DNA from: a virus
DNA: 64,000 nt
Virus record (IMG/VR): IMGVR_UViG_3300045970_000794
Coordinates: 64,001 to 128,000 of that record
Strand: one strand, 5' to 3'
The notes beneath the pieces are model-generated. The model was not told the origin of the DNA, ran no database searches, and worked only from the letters and a program-made list of their open reading frames with translations. Both the position numbers and the translations under genes were made by a program. Positions within the stretch are counted from its first letter, which is position 1. Every line of letters begins with the position of its first letter. Shown here piece after piece: positions 37,140-46,403 of this stretch.

Positions 37140-37755
37140 ACTTAAAATTTTTTAATTCTAAATTATTTTTAAATTCAATAAAATCGAACGCTGGGCTTAA
37201 ATCGGTGAATTCCTTAGAGAAATTACTTCTAAAAACAACACCACCATAATCTAATATTGAATCAACTTTAGTATTATGCCCAACAGTCTTTAAATAAATA
37301 TCATATTTCTCACATAGATACCTAATTAAATTAATTAATGAATTCATTTGCACTTCAGAATATGGGGTCCAATATTTTTGACTCCTCCATTTTCGTTCAA
37401 TTACATCATCAGATTCGAATTTATTACCATATATTGTAGTGTATGTATTATCAAGTTCATTTTTTTCTAACCAACCTTCATTAACTAAAACAATTGATAT
37501 AATCGTCTCATTAACACCTTTAATATTCATAAATTCAGAGAAATATTTTGGGTCAAAATGTTGATAGATTTTACCATCAACATCAATCGTAAAATTAGTA
37601 GTACCTTTAAATTTACCATTTAATCTAGTAATCCAACCATTATAATGATTCATATTAGAATTGAATGAATGACCAATCACTATCTGATTTTTTTTAGTCT
37701 CAATTTTATGGTAATTATCTTCATTTAGTTTATATAATTCAGAATCTATGTTCAT
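37132..37755 (-). CDS. Amidase_2-type (PGRP-like) peptidoglycan amidase
   Basis: A 207-aa protein beginning MNIDSELYKLNEDNYHKIET. It shows the Amidase_2 layout: QIVIGHS (first His), TTNFTIDVDGKIYQHFDPKY, IISIVLVNEGWL and LKTVGHNTKVDS (last His). It probably cuts the N-acetylmuramoyl-L-alanine bond. The start at 37755 follows the upstream TAG by 1 nt. A second amidase (30664) exists, so one may be virion-borne. Confidence 0.72.
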   Translation of the reverse strand: MNIDSELYKLNEDNYHKIETKKNQIVIGHSFNSNMNHYNGWITRLNGKFKGTTNFTIDVDGKIYQHFDPKYFSEFMNIKGVNETIISIVLVNEGWLEKNELDNTYTTIYGNKFESDDVIERKWRSQKYWTPYSEVQMNSLINLIRYLCEKYDIYLKTVGHNTKVDSILDYGGVVFRSNFSKEFTDLSPAFDFIEFKNNLELKNFKYE

Positions 37756-37756
37756 A

Positions 37757-38734
37757 CTAAACATCCCCTCTCTTATAATAAATTTCATTAGGATTTAAAT
37801 TCTTAATTATTTTATTACGACCTATTCGACCAATACTCATTATACTCGCATTCTTATCACTTGTACGATGATTTATCACCTCAGGTGGTGTTTCGATATC
37901 TTCAGACACAATCGTCTCTGTAATCGCTTCTAAATTCGTTTCAGCTTCTGGTTCATTAACAATGGTAATATCTTCTTTGATTGGCTCCATTTGTTTATAC
38001 TCAACCTCGGTAATCTCTGGTTTAATATTATATGAATTAGAACCAACTGGTATTACAAATGTTCGTTTAACTTCATTACTTTTATCAGTATGACCTAATA
38101 TCCTAGCATCTTCCATTAATTGTTCTATATTTGATGGTAAATAAAAATCCTTTTCAATTTTTTCTGGGTTATACTCCATATTAACGATACCAGTAACTGG
38201 GTCAACTAAAGGTTTAGTAATATCATTAGCTGGATATGGTATTGGGTCGGTTGTTTCTTTTTTAGGTTCTTCATCCCTATCATTGAATGATATTAATAAA
38301 TGTAAAAATGATAATGAAATAACTGGTATTAATCCACCAGCAAATAATGCTAACCATCTTTTATGTGCTAATAAATCACCAGATGTTGCCATTCCAATTG
38401 AATCGAATAGTGGATTCACTAAGTCAACCCAAGCTAAAAACACTTTATTCGTAATATCAATATATTGGAATGAAAAAAATACATTACCGATAAACTGAAT
38501 TAAGGTTACTATTAGAAATGGTAAATAAACCCATTTATTCATTTTGGCTGTTATACCAGCTAATGCACTTAATGCCGCAATTTCAACCCCAACTGATAGA
38601 TATGTAGCCCATGACATTGGATTAGTCATTCCATACCAAGTAATAACGTGCGCTATTGATACACCAGCGGCGAATAATATTGGAATTATGTAGGATAATC
38701 TAATTATTGTTTTATAATTTCTTTTGAACCACAT
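37757..38734 (-). CDS. Membrane protein with large cytoplasmic acidic tail
   Basis: A 325-aa protein. Four or so TM helices lie in residues 10-160 (IIRLSYIIPILFAAGVSIAH, YLSVGVEIAALSALAGITA, YLPFLIVTLIQFIGNVFFSF, LFAGGLIPVISLSFLHLLIS). A Pro/Glu-rich hydrophilic tail follows, ending in a conserved-looking NASIMSIGRIGRNKIIKNLN. Phages of Bacteroidota often carry such proteins; role unknown. It ends in TAG. Confidence 0.72.
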   Translation of the reverse strand: MWFKRNYKTIIRLSYIIPILFAAGVSIAHVITWYGMTNPMSWATYLSVGVEIAALSALAGITAKMNKWVYLPFLIVTLIQFIGNVFFSFQYIDITNKVFLAWVDLVNPLFDSIGMATSGDLLAHKRWLALFAGGLIPVISLSFLHLLISFNDRDEEPKKETTDPIPYPANDITKPLVDPVTGIVNMEYNPEKIEKDFYLPSNIEQLMEDARILGHTDKSNEVKRTFVIPVGSNSYNIKPEITEVEYKQMEPIKEDITIVNEPEAETNLEAITETIVSEDIETPPEVINHRTSDKNASIMSIGRIGRNKIIKNLNPNEIYYKRGDV

Positions 38735-38753
38735 AATATTTAATTTAAAAACC

Positions 38754-38776
38754 AAAGCCCCTATTATCGGGGCTTT
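38754..38776. terminator. Intrinsic terminator, both strands
   Basis: Perfect 8-bp hairpin AAAGCCCC/GGGGCTTT with T-rich sequence on both sides. It ends the spanin-like pair transcript on the minus strand. Confidence 0.85.
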
Positions 38777-38784
38777 TTATTTAG

Positions 38785-38964
38785 TTATTTTTTCACTTCG
38801 ATTTTCTTTGTCGTGTCAGCAATAGTTTTACTGGTGTCACAAATAGTTGTATCCTTAACTACACAAGAATCAACACAACTCTTTTTATCTTTAACACCAC
38901 CGTTGTTGCATGATACGATGAATAAACTAGTTAACATCGCAGCAAAAATTAATACATTTCTCAT
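38785..38964 (-). CDS. Small lipoprotein, o-spanin-like
   Basis: A 59-aa protein with a lipoprotein signal: MRNVLIFAAMLTSLFIVSC, followed by NNGG. The mature part is short, polar and Cys/Thr/Lys-rich (KKSCVDSCVVKDTTICDTSK). It directly follows a small inner-membrane coiled-coil protein. That pairing is the hallmark of two-component spanins that fuse inner and outer membranes at lysis. Confidence 0.68.
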   Translation of the reverse strand: MRNVLIFAAMLTSLFIVSCNNGGVKDKKSCVDSCVVKDTTICDTSKTIADTTKKIEVKK

Positions 38965-38982
38965 CTACTTTTACTTTTTAAT

Positions 38983-39327
38983 TTAATTATTATTATTTTT
39001 ATTATTCTTATTCTTGAGTTTAGTCTCAATTAACTTTAATCTATTAGTCAACTCTTCGGAAGTTATTTTATTATTCACAATTGCGAAGACTAACATATTG
39101 TATTCTTTAAGCATTTCATTATTCATTAAAATAATATCGCTCTTATTTGGTGCATTTAAATGACTTGCTATTATTAAACTATCAATAGTGGCATGTTCAT
39201 TTTTACTTATTTCATTAGCCTCTTTTAGTTTCTGACCGCTTGAGCATGTCTTGAAAAAGCTTACCAAACTTAGGGATAATATGATAATTAAACCATATTT
39301 GTTTACAAATTCAATTAATTTATTCAT
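38983..39327 (-). CDS. Small membrane coiled-coil protein, i-spanin-like
   Basis: A 114-aa protein with one N-terminal TM helix (YGLIIILSLSLVSFFKTC) and a long charged periplasmic coiled coil ending in an Asn/Lys tract. Immediately upstream of a small lipoprotein gene in transcript order, it fits the i-spanin partner. Sequence-level spanin similarity is weak, so the call rests on topology and context. Confidence 0.65.
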   Translation of the reverse strand: MNKLIEFVNKYGLIIILSLSLVSFFKTCSSGQKLKEANEISKNEHATIDSLIIASHLNAPNKSDIILMNNEMLKEYNMLVFAIVNNKITSEELTNRLKLIETKLKNKNNKNNNN

Positions 39328-39387
39328 AATTCAATATTTTAAATGTTTTTAGTTTCATAATAAATATACTTAACTTGATAAATGAGA

Positions 39388-40227
39388 TTACAATAACTCA
39401 AATATGTTTCTAATATGATGTCTAAGTTTCCTTATCGCCTTTTCTTTTATTTGACGAACTCGTTCCTTAGTTAACTCATATATATCACCTATAGCCTCTA
39501 AAGTCATAGCTTCAAAGTCTGGATTTAACCCAAAATAAAGTTCAATAATTTCTCTTTCCCTTTGACTTAAATGACTTAACGCATTTGTTAATTCTTTTGT
39601 AATTAAAGAATTGTTGGATTCTAGTTCATCTGGGCTTTTGGCTGAATTATCACACAATAAATCACATAATTCATCACCATCTTCATTTATTTCAATATTT
39701 AACGAAGTGCATGATGGATATGTCATATTGGTGTACTCAACCTGTAAATCAGAACCAACTTCAGATATAATCTCACCATCAACAGGCATTCGGCCATTAT
39801 CCATTTCGAATTTAGCTAATAATTTACGTACTTGTGATAATTTATTAATAATATTGGTTGGTAACCTTATAGTTCTAGAGTTTTCATTTAATCCTTGTAA
39901 AATACATTGTTTAATCCACCATACCGCATATGAAATGAATCTAAAACCACGTGATGGGTCAAACTTCATTGCTGCTTTAATTAAGCCTTCATTACCATCG
40001 TTAATTAAATCAGGTAATTCAACGCCATGTCCTTGATATTCTTTTGCAATTGATACTACAAATAATAGGTTAGCTGAAACTAATTCTTCAATCGCTTTTT
40101 CATCACCTTTTTGAATTCTAAGCGCAATTTCAATTTCTTGTTCTGGGGTTAGTAAGTTGGAGCCGTTAATGTCTTTGAAATACCTATTAATACAGGTATC
40201 TGTTGTGTCAATAAATTTTTTAACCAT
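39388..40227 (-). CDS. RpoD-like sigma factor
   Basis: A 279-aa sigma70-family protein. Region 1.2/2.1: LLTPEQEIEIALRIQKGDEK. Region 2: ANLLFVVSIAKEYQGHGVEL, GNEGLIKAAMKFDPSRGFRF, SYAVWWIKQCI. Region 3 is shortened, with an acidic insert (INEDGDELCDLLCDN). Region 4.2: LEAIGDIYELTKERVRQIKE KAIRKLRHHI. It probably redirects host RNA polymerase to phage middle or late genes. The upstream region has a TACTTTTG box but no TTG. Confidence 0.93.
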   Translation of the reverse strand: MVKKFIDTTDTCINRYFKDINGSNLLTPEQEIEIALRIQKGDEKAIEELVSANLLFVVSIAKEYQGHGVELPDLINDGNEGLIKAAMKFDPSRGFRFISYAVWWIKQCILQGLNENSRTIRLPTNIINKLSQVRKLLAKFEMDNGRMPVDGEIISEVGSDLQVEYTNMTYPSCTSLNIEINEDGDELCDLLCDNSAKSPDELESNNSLITKELTNALSHLSQREREIIELYFGLNPDFEAMTLEAIGDIYELTKERVRQIKEKAIRKLRHHIRNIFELL

Positions 40228-40318
40228 CTATTCATTTCTTTACGTTTTAAATTATTGTATTCGTTTAAATCTAATAATAAATACGCAAAAGTAAATAGTA
40301 TGTTGCTAGGTTTCTTAA

Positions 40319-40855
40319 TTATTTTTTATAATTAGATACTTTTTTTAATAGTTTTCTATCATAGTCAGTTAAGTTCTCAATACCCTTATCTATGATTTCA
40401 TCAACAATTTTATTACGCTGGTCAATTGATAGATTATCTAAATTAATGGAATTTAAATCACTTTTCTTATTTTTAATGATTTTAGTCTGAGTTGAGCCAC
40501 TGATTACTGGTTCTGGTATTCTACTAATAGAACCATTAATATCAGATAATAATTTACCAGTTAATGTATTCAAACTTTGGAACCCACTAATATCACCAAA
40601 TAAGTGTTCATGAATTGCTTTATTTGTTAGATTAACACCATAATTATCTTGACCCATTTCAAATAATATGAATGACCGATTATTTAATGTGAAAAATTCT
40701 TTCAACTCCAAGGTCGTTGCTATCGTGGAAAATGTTGCAATAACAATCCCTTTAGCATCAACATAACGCACAGCGGTTTCGGATATCTTACCGATTTCAT
40801 CCTTAACACCTTCAACTCGCCCAAGTACTACTAGGCAATAATTTTTAAATTCCAT
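40319..40855 (-). CDS. Hypothetical protein
   Basis: A 178-aa protein. The N-terminal half is alpha/beta (NYCLVVLGRVEGVKDEIGKI, FSTIATTLELKEFFTLNNRS). A Ser/Thr/Lys linker leads to a C-terminal helical tail (LSIDQRNKIVDEIIDKGIEN). It resembles small T4-like regulatory proteins only in size. Function unknown. Confidence 0.7.
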   Translation of the reverse strand: MEFKNYCLVVLGRVEGVKDEIGKISETAVRYVDAKGIVIATFSTIATTLELKEFFTLNNRSFILFEMGQDNYGVNLTNKAIHEHLFGDISGFQSLNTLTGKLLSDINGSISRIPEPVISGSTQTKIIKNKKSDLNSINLDNLSIDQRNKIVDEIIDKGIENLTDYDRKLLKKVSNYKK

Positions 40856-40906
40856 AATTTAAAATTTAATTTATACAAATATACTTTAACTATTATAAAT
40901 AATCAA

Positions 40907-41567
40907 CTATTTGGTTGAAATTATTGAAATATTATTAGTTTTCTTAATAGTGACAATATTATCTCTTTTTTCATCCCTATTAATTTTACTACATAATGGC
41001 TGTAAATTACTATAATAACTTAATTTTAATATTTCTTCTTCAGTTTTGGCTGAAGATAATGGTATAATGTGGTCAATATCCCAACCATAACCATATTCAC
41101 CATTATATTTACCGTAATTAACCCAATTCATCCATGACTCAAATTTTGATTCTAAATGTAGTTTAAATTCTTCAATAGTACAACCAAGTATTTCAAATGT
41201 TTTTGATTTTTTAATTATATTTCGTTTCTTTAAAATCATTCTATATTTCTTCGCAAATTAGTGGTTAATTTAAATAATGGGTCAACTTCTCTACGTTTTT
41301 TATATCGTTCATTATTTTTACGTTGTTTTACCTCTTTATTCTCTTTAAAATATTCTTTACTATATTCTTTAATTTTCACCTTATTTTCACCTTATTTTCA
41401 ATATAATAAGTTTTTAAATATTCTTTTCGCTTCTCAAATCTTTCTTTTTTTAATCTTTCTTTTTCTTCATCAGTAATTGGAGTCTTTCTAAATTTATCAT
41501 AATATTTTCTAGCTTCTATTTTTCTAGCAGCTTTCTTTTCATCATCAGTAAAATATTTTTTCTTCAT
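40907..41567 (-). pseudogene. Broken HNH homing endonuclease fused to a duplicated gp46 gene end
   Basis: The N-terminal piece (41376-41567) has MKKKYFTDDEKKAARKIEAR and ends prematurely. It breaks at an 11-bp tandem duplication (AAAATAAGGTG twice); removing one copy continues ENKVKIKEYSKEYFKENKEV. A second indel near 41240 precedes the HNH part (40907-41239: GWDIDHIIPLSSAKTEEEIL, SYYSNLQPLCSKINRDEKRD). The last residues, DNIVTIKKTNNISIISTK, copy the C-terminus of the adjacent gp46-like protein (NNIVTIKKVNNISTISVS), a scar of insertion at the gp46 3' end. Confidence 0.78.
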
Positions 41568-41628
41568 ATCTTTATTTTATAATAAAAAAATACATATGAA
41601 GAAAAATGTAAAGTCTTTAACAATTTTT

Positions 41629-43986
41629 TTATGACACACTAATAGTTGATATGTTATTAACTTTTTTAATAGTAACAATGTTATTTGACCAATCTTTTAC
41701 TACATCATTGTGTGTTATAAGTATTATAGTATCGTACCAATCTAATATTTTATCGAACAAAGCTTTCATACTATCTAAATTTTCAACAGCTACTGGTCCA
41801 AATATTTCATCAAATTGTAAGAAGTTTGGCTTTGGTAAATATGATACTCGACCAAGTACCGTTCTTAATGCTATTGCTGATGCAAATCGTTCTAAACCAC
41901 TAGCAGATTTTAATTTCTTTTCAATCCCATCAAGAATCATTAGAAATTCAACATCATTCTTATCATTAAGATATAATTCAATATCAAAATTACATACATC
42001 ATCTAATAATCTATGTAATTCAGCATTAATTATTGGTATAACTGAACGAAGTACTAATTTACTAATACCACGCTTACCAACCATATCAATATATATCTTG
42101 AAAATCTTTTCAATTTGGTCTTCCTTTTTAATTTTAACAATAATAGCTTCTTTTTTAGTAATATCGTTAGTATCAGTTTGAATATCGGTTTCGGTTAACT
42201 GAATGCTTTTAATTAAGCCATCACGTTTAAATTCTAATGTTTGAATTTCTGTTTGAACAATAGCTATTTCCATATCCCATTTTTTATTCATTTCAATAGC
42301 ATCATTATTCAAATTATATTGCTTCAATTGGGTTCGTTTACTCTTTATCTTATTTCTTAAACTATCCATTTCAACTAATAATTTATCACGTTCCAATTCC
42401 AGTGAATTACGTTCAGTCACCAATTTCTTTGTATCGGAAAATTCAAGTAATTCTTTTTCAATATTAATTAAACGAAGATTATAAACCTTATTTTTTTCCA
42501 CTAATGAATCAATAGTGCTGTTGTGTTCTAATATTATAGCACTATTATCAACACCTTCCAATGGGCGATTACAAGTAGGACAAATTTCACCATTCTTTAA
42601 ATCTTCAATTAAATTAGTTAATCTATTAATTTCACTATCGTTTTTTGTTTTAGCTATTGATATTGTTTTATCTTCAGTAGTTGTAGCTTGATACAAATCC
42701 TCATCAAATTCAATATCACCTATTTCAGTTAAACGCACTTTAATTAATTCAACACGAGCATTGGCAGCTAAACCTTTAGTAGTATACTCACTAATATCAC
42801 TTTCAATAGTATCTGGATTCGTTTTTAATATTTCATCATCGATGTTATATTTTTTACCGATTAAATCTTCTTTTTTATTAACACTTTTAATAATTTCACC
42901 TTTAACTTCAAGTAACCCATCATTTAAACTAGTTAATAATTCACCATTCGATACAATATCCTCCAAATGCTCAGTAATCTCAGTCTCTAATTGGATGATG
43001 TCATATTGATTAGAAGTCATTTTTTTAGCAAACTCATTATACAATTCCCTAGCTTTACTTTCTTTCATTTCAATAGGTTCTAATCCAATGAACCTAGTTA
43101 ATAACTTACCACGTTCAGTTGGTTTAGTATCAATTAAATCTTCCAAATTTTTAGAATTAGCTGAAATAATAATTTCAAAATCAGCCTCACTACCAATAGT
43201 ATCTTTTATCTTAGCTAACGTTTCACTGGATTCCTCACCCTTCAAATCTTTTTCACTACCATCGGCCATTAATTGATAATATTCAACACTACCTTTAACT
43301 GTATAACTACCTTCTTTTGTTGCTCTCCTAGTAAGCTTACGTTCGATAATAAATTCTTCATCTTCAATATCAATACCACCTCTAACTAATACTTCATCAC
43401 TGTCAGAATATGAATTAAATATTTCTTCATTTCTATCATTTTTACTAGTGGTTCCGAATAATAGATATCTTACCGCTTCCATTGAGAATGTAGTTTTACC
43501 ACCTTGGTTTTTAGGTTCGGATATTACTAGAGTTATTCCCTTTAGTCGACTAAAATATACTGGTTCATTATTACCAAAACATAGGAAATTATTAATTTTT
43601 AACCATTTCAAATTCCATTTACGTTGTCTGGTTGAGAATTCTTCAATTTTAAGTGCTGAATTAACCTTATCATCCAAAGCAATTAACCTATCAAAGTCAA
43701 CTACCTTTTTCTCACGCTCCAACCATTCTTTGAAGAGTTTACGTTGGTAATTAATATCCATTATATTATCAATTCCAGCTTGACACATATCAATAGTGTT
43801 ACCGTTTTCATCAATCTTAAATGGTCTAAATATTACATTAACATTTTTTCTATTAACCCCATATTTTTTACTAAAATGTGAACGAATCCTATTTTTAGCT
43901 TCTCTAGTGTAGTTTTCAGTGGTATCATCCCAGTATACTTTTATTTTAGCATTGGATGGTACATACATTGTATCGTTATTCCCCAT
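41629..43986 (-). CDS. gp46/SbcC/Rad50-like recombination ATPase
   Basis: A 785-aa SMC-like protein. An extra N-terminal region of about 120 residues precedes the ATPase head LKWLKINNFLCFGNNEPVYF. Walker A is variant (EPKNQGGKTTFSMEAVRYLL). Long coiled coils flank a zinc hook (EICPTCNRPL). Signature SASGLERFASAIALR and Walker B FLQFDEIFGP are in the C-terminal head. With the Mre11-like gene 0.5 kb downstream it forms the phage recombination nuclease. The 3' end was the site of an HNH insertion. Confidence 0.92.
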   Translation of the reverse strand: MGNNDTMYVPSNAKIKVYWDDTTENYTREAKNRIRSHFSKKYGVNRKNVNVIFRPFKIDENGNTIDMCQAGIDNIMDINYQRKLFKEWLEREKKVVDFDRLIALDDKVNSALKIEEFSTRQRKWNLKWLKINNFLCFGNNEPVYFSRLKGITLVISEPKNQGGKTTFSMEAVRYLLFGTTSKNDRNEEIFNSYSDSDEVLVRGGIDIEDEEFIIERKLTRRATKEGSYTVKGSVEYYQLMADGSEKDLKGEESSETLAKIKDTIGSEADFEIIISANSKNLEDLIDTKPTERGKLLTRFIGLEPIEMKESKARELYNEFAKKMTSNQYDIIQLETEITEHLEDIVSNGELLTSLNDGLLEVKGEIIKSVNKKEDLIGKKYNIDDEILKTNPDTIESDISEYTTKGLAANARVELIKVRLTEIGDIEFDEDLYQATTTEDKTISIAKTKNDSEINRLTNLIEDLKNGEICPTCNRPLEGVDNSAIILEHNSTIDSLVEKNKVYNLRLINIEKELLEFSDTKKLVTERNSLELERDKLLVEMDSLRNKIKSKRTQLKQYNLNNDAIEMNKKWDMEIAIVQTEIQTLEFKRDGLIKSIQLTETDIQTDTNDITKKEAIIVKIKKEDQIEKIFKIYIDMVGKRGISKLVLRSVIPIINAELHRLLDDVCNFDIELYLNDKNDVEFLMILDGIEKKLKSASGLERFASAIALRTVLGRVSYLPKPNFLQFDEIFGPVAVENLDSMKALFDKILDWYDTIILITHNDVVKDWSNNIVTIKKVNNISTISVS

Positions 43987-44272
43987 ATAAATCTATATCA
44001 TTAGGTTTTTTATTATTTTCAATCTTAATTTCTACTATAGGTATAATTTCTTCTACCTTTAATTCTTCTATAGGTTCCTCCATAGGTTCCTCTATTGGTT
44101 CTATTACCTCTTCTGGTATAGGTATAGTAATGTTTGGTGTATTACCATATTTTTCAATGGCAAATGCAGTCCTTATAAGCTTATATATGAAATTTTCAAC
44201 GTTTTCAATATCATTTAACTTACAATACTCACTAATTTCATCATATACATTACTCTTTATCTCCATTTTCAT
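43976..44272 (-). CDS. Hypothetical protein with acidic repeat tail
   Basis: A 98-aa protein. A short helical N-terminus (YDEISEYCKLNDIENVENFI) is followed by a degenerate repeat (EEVIEPIEEPMEEPIEEL). It lies between gp47-like and gp46-like genes and overlaps the latter by 11 nt, so it may be a small partner of the recombination complex. Function unknown. Confidence 0.68.
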   Translation of the reverse strand: MKMEIKSNVYDEISEYCKLNDIENVENFIYKLIRTAFAIEKYGNTPNITIPIPEEVIEPIEEPMEEPIEELKVEEIIPIVEIKIENNKKPNDIDLYGE

Positions 44273-44504
44273 CTTTTTTAGCTACATCACCTTGAATTGT
44301 TTCAACTTCTTCATCAGTTTGATGTAAAAATATCATTTCTTTATGTTCTTCATCAACATGTAATGCAACTATTGACTTATCAAGTCTATAATAAAACTCT
44401 TTTTCTTTATCAACCATACCATATTCACCATTTGCAATAGTAAATTCATCAAATTCTAGTGGTAATGTATTTAAAAATCCTTTTAATTCTTTAATTTTAA
44501 GCAT
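44250..44504 (-). CDS. Small hypothetical protein
   Basis: An 84-aa protein beginning MLKIKELKGFLNTLPLEFDE, with a beta-rich core (YYRLDKSIVALHVDEEHKEM) and an acidic tail. It overlaps the next gene by 23 nt in the recombination operon. Similar small genes lie beside gp46/gp47 in T4-like phages; no function assigned. Confidence 0.66.
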   Translation of the reverse strand: MLKIKELKGFLNTLPLEFDEFTIANGEYGMVDKEKEFYYRLDKSIVALHVDEEHKEMIFLHQTDEEVETIQGDVAKKDENGDKE

Positions 44505-44512
44505 AAAACAAT

Positions 44513-45331
44513 TTATTTATTAGTTAATTCTTCGGAACCAGTTTCTAAATCTTCCAAAGATGTTATTTTAAATTGGTAAAAACCATAATCATTGATTAAA
44601 TCACGTGTAATATATGTTTTTTCTTTAATATCCCATATTAAATAACCATGACCAGTAATAGTTTCACCGAAATCTTGTTGTATTAACGATGATGGAAACG
44701 CCATTACAGTACCAAATTCATTAGTAAAGTGCTGTCTTTTGTGAATATCACCTAATAATACTATATCACAACCCTCAAAATAGTCTGGATGTGCACCACT
44801 ATCAACAAATTCATACCCTAATGAGGTTTTTGAACCTATAATAGGTGCATGGAATAGTCCTATAACTGTTTTATCTGGGTGTTCTTTCTTTATAGTAAGG
44901 ATATTATCTGGGGGTAGGTTATCATTAAAGATTGAATATACAGCCCATATAACATTATCATCTTCATAACACTCACTTTCTTTATAATAACGTATGTTTT
45001 CATGACTCATTAATTCTATAATAGGTGTTAATGAATCCATACGGTCTTTATTGTCAGCTAGCATATCATGATTACCAGCAATAATTATAACAGGGCAAAT
45101 AGCTGCACACTGTTTAAGGAACCACGCAACTAGCATGGTTAATTCATTAGAAATAGTTATTTTTTGATGAACAATATCACCAGCAATTACGATTCTAAGC
45201 TCATCAGATGAGTATTCGGTACTTAATTCATTAATCTCATCAATAAATTGATTGAGAACGACTAGATATTCATCATGTCGTTTATATGTTCTGAAATGTA
45301 TATCAGAAATATGTATTATTTTTTTAATCAT
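44513..45331 (-). CDS. gp47/SbcD/Mre11-like nuclease
   Basis: A 272-aa calcineurin-like phosphoesterase with all metal motifs: IIHISDIHFR, IVIAGDIVHQ, IIAGNHDML, IGLFHAPII and VLLGDIHKRQ. It partners the Rad50-like protein in resecting DNA ends for recombination-dependent replication. The ATG at 45331 (MIKKIIHISD) is preferred; the longer frame uses TTG. Confidence 0.93.
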   Translation of the reverse strand: MIKKIIHISDIHFRTYKRHDEYLVVLNQFIDEINELSTEYSSDELRIVIAGDIVHQKITISNELTMLVAWFLKQCAAICPVIIIAGNHDMLADNKDRMDSLTPIIELMSHENIRYYKESECYEDDNVIWAVYSIFNDNLPPDNILTIKKEHPDKTVIGLFHAPIIGSKTSLGYEFVDSGAHPDYFEGCDIVLLGDIHKRQHFTNEFGTVMAFPSSLIQQDFGETITGHGYLIWDIKEKTYITRDLINDYGFYQFKITSLEDLETGSEELTNK

Positions 45332-45332
45332 A

Positions 45333-46097
45333 TTAAGCAACTTGATTTAATTTTGTGTTATATTCGTGAAGCTTTAATAATTTTTTAGCTTCATTTTTTA
45401 GATACATTATAGGAATTTTTTCAAACTTTAACGTTACTTTATTAAAGTGTGCCACCCATAATTGTCTACATTTTTTACCTGTTTCCATTTCATACATCAA
45501 AGCGTATACACTCAATTGTATTGAATATACACTGTATTGGCAATCTTGCATGTGTTCAAATGGTGGTAGTAACCATGTTCTATAAGGTGAATAGAAATTA
45601 AATACTTTATTTGTTTTCCAATCACCAATATCAAATAATTCATCGTCTATATCAATTAATAAATCAGTCATACCAGCTAATTTATACTCAGCTGAGAACA
45701 TAATTCTTTCTGGGAATAATTCACGACCTTCATCCAACCCTAACTCTTCATAAGCCGCAATAACAGAAGCTTCGAAATCATTTTTAGGGAAATAGAATTT
45801 ATTAGCCATTAAGTAATCTTCAACTATTTCATGAACCATTGAACCGTACATGTTTGCTTCATCATTCTCACGTTGCCACTCATCCAATATATCATACTTA
45901 GACATCCCAACATATTTAGGATTCTTTTTAGAGTTAGATTGTTTAGTGATTGCTTCGGCAATATCCTCAGCTGCAAACGGTGGTTCAATCAAACTAATTA
46001 CTTTTGTAACTGAAGTGAATTTTTCACCAGATTTCTTATGAATATAAACGTGTTCAATTGGTTCTAAATATACTGGTCCATTATGCTTTCGAGCCAT
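45333..46097 (-). CDS. RecB/Cas4-like PD-(D/E)XK nuclease
   Basis: A 254-aa protein with the RecB-family nuclease pattern: GSMVHEIVEDYL (His), EYKLAGMTDLLIDIDDE (Asp), IGDWKTNK (D-x-K) and QYSVYSIQLSVYALMYEMET (Q-x-x-x-Y). It probably acts on DNA ends in recombination or degradation of host DNA. It adjoins gp47 by 1 nt and overlaps the next gene by 17 nt, within the replication/recombination operon. Confidence 0.87.
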   Translation of the reverse strand: MARKHNGPVYLEPIEHVYIHKKSGEKFTSVTKVISLIEPPFAAEDIAEAITKQSNSKKNPKYVGMSKYDILDEWQRENDEANMYGSMVHEIVEDYLMANKFYFPKNDFEASVIAAYEELGLDEGRELFPERIMFSAEYKLAGMTDLLIDIDDELFDIGDWKTNKVFNFYSPYRTWLLPPFEHMQDCQYSVYSIQLSVYALMYEMETGKKCRQLWVAHFNKVTLKFEKIPIMYLKNEAKKLLKLHEYNTKLNQVA

Positions 46098-46398
46098 TTT
46101 TTCCTTCTTTCGCTATCTTCATTATTTCATTTATCCACTCACGCTCTTTCTCTTCAAGTTCACGCATGTCTTTAAACTTTTTATTTTTTTCGTATTTAAA
46201 TTTTTGATATTTAAATGAATGTTCTTCTATCTCAAGCTTATTATTAAATTTAATTTCTTCATCGGTAAATCCCAATATATGTGTCGATTTGACATTACTC
46301 TCTTCAACCGATTTAGATGATTTCTTAAATTTACTAACTATGTATTTATAAAGTCCCATACTTGTTTTTAATATACTATTTTTTATTGAAATATACAT
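46081..46398 (-). CDS. Hypothetical charged protein
   Basis: A 105-aa protein beginning MYISIKNSILKTSMGLYKYI, with a basic amphipathic start and a charged helical end (RELEEKEREWINEIMKIAKE). The ATG at 46398 is chosen over the TTG at 46407. It is embedded between primase and nuclease genes. Function unknown. Confidence 0.65.
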   Translation of the reverse strand: MYISIKNSILKTSMGLYKYIVSKFKKSSKSVEESNVKSTHILGFTDEEIKFNNKLEIEEHSFKYQKFKYEKNKKFKDMRELEEKEREWINEIMKIAKEGKNGSKA

Positions 46399-46403
46399 AG
46401 AAA

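Noticed and set aside
8142-38734. Genome-wide TAG recoding driven by the CTA tRNA
   Set aside because: The long genes in the window are open in the standard code and several genes end at TAG, so recoding is not supported here.
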